Shown: one piece after another, positions 39,601 to 40,952 of the stretch
Layout of the letters: the number at the start of each line of letters is the position of its first letter
How positions within the stretch are numbered: the stretch's first letter is position 1
Assembly: GCA_019118425.1 (NCBI GenBank)
Contig: DWYZ01000201.1
Coordinates: 1-40,952, forward strand
Direction: 5' to 3'
Length of the DNA: 40,952 nucleotides
Source of the DNA: Candidatus Blautia faecavium
Lineage (GTDB): Bacteria; Bacillota; Clostridia; Lachnospirales; Lachnospiraceae
Notes under the pieces: generated by a model
What the model saw: the letters and a program-made list of their open reading frames with translations, nothing else
What the model was told of the DNA's origin: nothing
Database searches by the model: none
Translations under genes and position numbers: made by a program

Positions 39601-40557
39601 TTACTCTATATTGTATTCTTTCATCAATTGCTGCTCAAATTTTGTATCCTTAGTAGAACGCCGCAAGTCATCCAAACGGCCATCTTCTAATAGGAGCCGA
39701 GTCAGTTCTCTCCATTCTTTGCGGCCTGTACTAAGCCCTTCAGCCCAGCCTTCCTGACGAAGCGTTTTTTCATGCAGTTCCCTATCATATTCTTCTAAAA
39801 ACATTCCAACTACCTCCTTGCGGTGCTTCTTCAACAGATCTTTCAGTATCCCTTCCTGCAAACAATGGGTAACAGCCAGATCCACTGCTTTTTCAGGTGC
39901 GTATCCTGCTTTCAGTTTTTCCCGGATGTTGTGGATGAAATAGGAATATTCCCATAAGGGGCGGCATTTTTCCATCAACGCCCGGTTTTGGCCATAATTG
40001 ATGTTTAATACTAAGGCTTTACACTCCAATGCAGGAGGAAAGGGAATCTCGCCATCAGGAGACATTTTCCGGAACGCATCGGAAAGGGAAAGGATCTGCC
40101 GTTCAGGCTGACTGGCTGTGCCATTGTAAAAGACCACATACTGGGGACAGGGTAAAGGGATAAGCGAGGAGCTGTATAGATCCCATTCCCTTTGGACGAT
40201 AAAATCCTGGTACAGTCTTGCAAAGTATAGTACGCCCCGAAGAGGCATATTAGGATTCACGGTGGTTTGATGCTCGGCCAGGAAGAGCGTACAGTCCAGG
40301 AGAAAGGATACATCATTTTTATACCCTAGATAGATGACATTCTCCAGTGTGGTAAGGAGCAGGCTGTTTTCGTCCTGATGATCGGATCCGTTGAGAGCGT
40401 TATACAGTTGTAACAGATTTTTCTTATCCCGAAAGATAAAGCGGAATAAGGTATCTTTATGTGTTCTTTGCACATGCGTGCCTTTATCTGGAGTAAGGGA
40501 AGCGAGCCGCTTCTTTTTCACATGGGGCTTAGGCCCGTTGGATTTTTTTTTTTCCAT
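39601..40557 (-). CDS. Rpn-family PD-(D/E)XK nuclease (transposase-like)
   Basis: The product is 318 residues. A basic N-terminus is followed by THKDTLFRFIFRDKKNLLQLYNALNG and a PD-(D/E)XK core with Asp82 (KNDVSFLL) and Glu95-x-Gln97 (LAEHQTTVNPNMPLRGVLYFARLY), as in the recombination-promoting nuclease (Rpn) / PDDEXK_2 family. A helical C-terminal region of about 100 residues ends in EQQLMKEYNIE. The Escherichia coli members stimulate recA-independent recombination and some have been linked to phage defence; whether this one does is unknown. AAGGAGAAGATAC precedes the ATG. Codons 2-5 lie in a run of 11 A's, a potential slippage site. Confidence 0.88.
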   Translation of the reverse strand: MEKKKSNGPKPHVKKKRLASLTPDKGTHVQRTHKDTLFRFIFRDKKNLLQLYNALNGSDHQDENSLLLTTLENVIYLGYKNDVSFLLDCTLFLAEHQTTVNPNMPLRGVLYFARLYQDFIVQREWDLYSSSLIPLPCPQYVVFYNGTASQPERQILSLSDAFRKMSPDGEIPFPPALECKALVLNINYGQNRALMEKCRPLWEYSYFIHNIREKLKAGYAPEKAVDLAVTHCLQEGILKDLLKKHRKEVVGMFLEEYDRELHEKTLRQEGWAEGLSTGRKEWRELTRLLLEDGRLDDLRRSTKDTKFEQQLMKEYNIE

Positions 40558-40952
40558 GTATCTTCTCCTTTATTATAAATGTAAAAGCGGGGTTTTTAAA
40601 GAGGGAGTTTGGAAATAGACTCCAAACCTATCTGGATGACGCGGCAGGTACGTAAAAAGAGAAATGAACGTTTTTTATACAGAGCTGCTGTTTATGAATA
40701 AATCTTTGGACACAAGGCAGAAAGAAGAGGGGGGGGATCTGGAGCTTTGCAGGGTAAAAACTGTTTTGAGCTATTTCAGGCTGAAACGGACAATCAAAAT
40801 TGAAAAATTAAGGACGGGGAAAATAGATAGGCAGAATAGCCTTAGATGAAAGAAAGCCTATATTGATTTCGGTAAAGTAAGCTTAAAAATTATTTGTAAA
40901 AAAGTCAAGAAAATATTTCTAAAATAAAAATGAAAATATTCTCAGATATGGA
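40558..40952. other. Intergenic region at window end, no supported gene
   Basis: A 61-residue frame at 40664-40849 lacks a proper ribosome binding site and looks like chance coding. The stretch is A/T-rich with a G7 run near 40731. The minus-strand promoter of the Rpn gene should lie at its left end, but I cannot define it with confidence. Confidence 0.4.

Noticed and set aside
40664-40849. 61-residue frame at the window end
   Set aside because: No good ribosome binding site, low-complexity Lys/Arg-rich sequence and no sign of conservation.

Overview
The window reads as a chromosomal segment of a Gram-positive, low-to-mid GC Clostridia, most likely a gut Lachnospiraceae. The evidence is strong AGGAGG-type ribosome binding sites, sigma-A promoters, the paired glgC/glgD ADP-glucose pyrophosphorylase genes, SpoVG, a DnaD/DnaI replication pair, type-2 GalT, and several small families I associate with this group (TSCPD protein, DUF6110, DUF3793, FeoB-associated Cys-rich protein). 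I see no rRNA, tRNA, CRISPR array, phage or intact insertion sequence.

Layout. 1-3.0 kb: a small secreted protein, a beta-CASP metallo-beta-lactamase-fold hydrolase and, convergent to it, a small TSCPD protein. 3.2-10.9 kb: a long + strand run from a strong promoter, with MTA/SAH nucleosidase, a small unknown, a SAM methyltransferase, a large membrane-anchored unknown, galactokinase and GalT, closed by a terminator. 11.2-13.6 kb: a large secreted protein with InlB-type repeats and an SGNH hydrolase domain. 13.8-21.9 kb: a metal (iron) homeostasis island with a Fur-like regulator, a DtxR-like regulator, FeoA, FeoB, a FeoB-associated/HMA fusion protein, a 26-residue membrane peptide, a DUF6110 protein, an unusual P1B-type ATPase, a DUF3793 protein and a flavodoxin. 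22.2-27.5 kb: a GNAT acetyltransferase, AsnRS, a YhaO/YhaN-like (SbcD/SbcC-like) pair and a small lipid- or membrane-anchored protein. 27.6-32.7 kb (minus strand): murC, then dnaD-dnaI-prs behind a cluster of DnaA boxes. 33-35.7 kb: glgC-glgD-spoVG. 36-37.3 kb: a secreted coiled-coil/3D-domain cell wall protein. 37.4-40.6 kb (minus strand): an isolated PduB-like microcompartment shell protein, a class C beta-lactamase-like serine hydrolase and an Rpn-family PD-(D/E)XK nuclease.

The most interesting signal is in the metal island. A palindrome of the form TTAG-N6-CTAA recurs in front of five transcription units. It overlaps the -10 box of the Fur-like gene and of feoA, overlaps the promoter of the DUF3793 gene, occurs twice in tandem exactly 20 bp apart before feoB, and is present in a weaker form before the ATPase cluster. 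This suggests one DtxR-type regulon, probably run by the DtxR-like protein encoded in its middle. It would tie ferrous iron import (FeoAB) to a noncanonical P-type ATPase with small accessory proteins, including a peptide gene too short for ordinary gene calling. Other notable points are a DnaA-box cluster just upstream of the dnaD promoter, a dispersed two-hairpin repeat family, a leader element shared by the Fur-like and flavodoxin genes, and an orphan microcompartment shell gene.

All functional names rest on reading motifs by eye; no database search was run.
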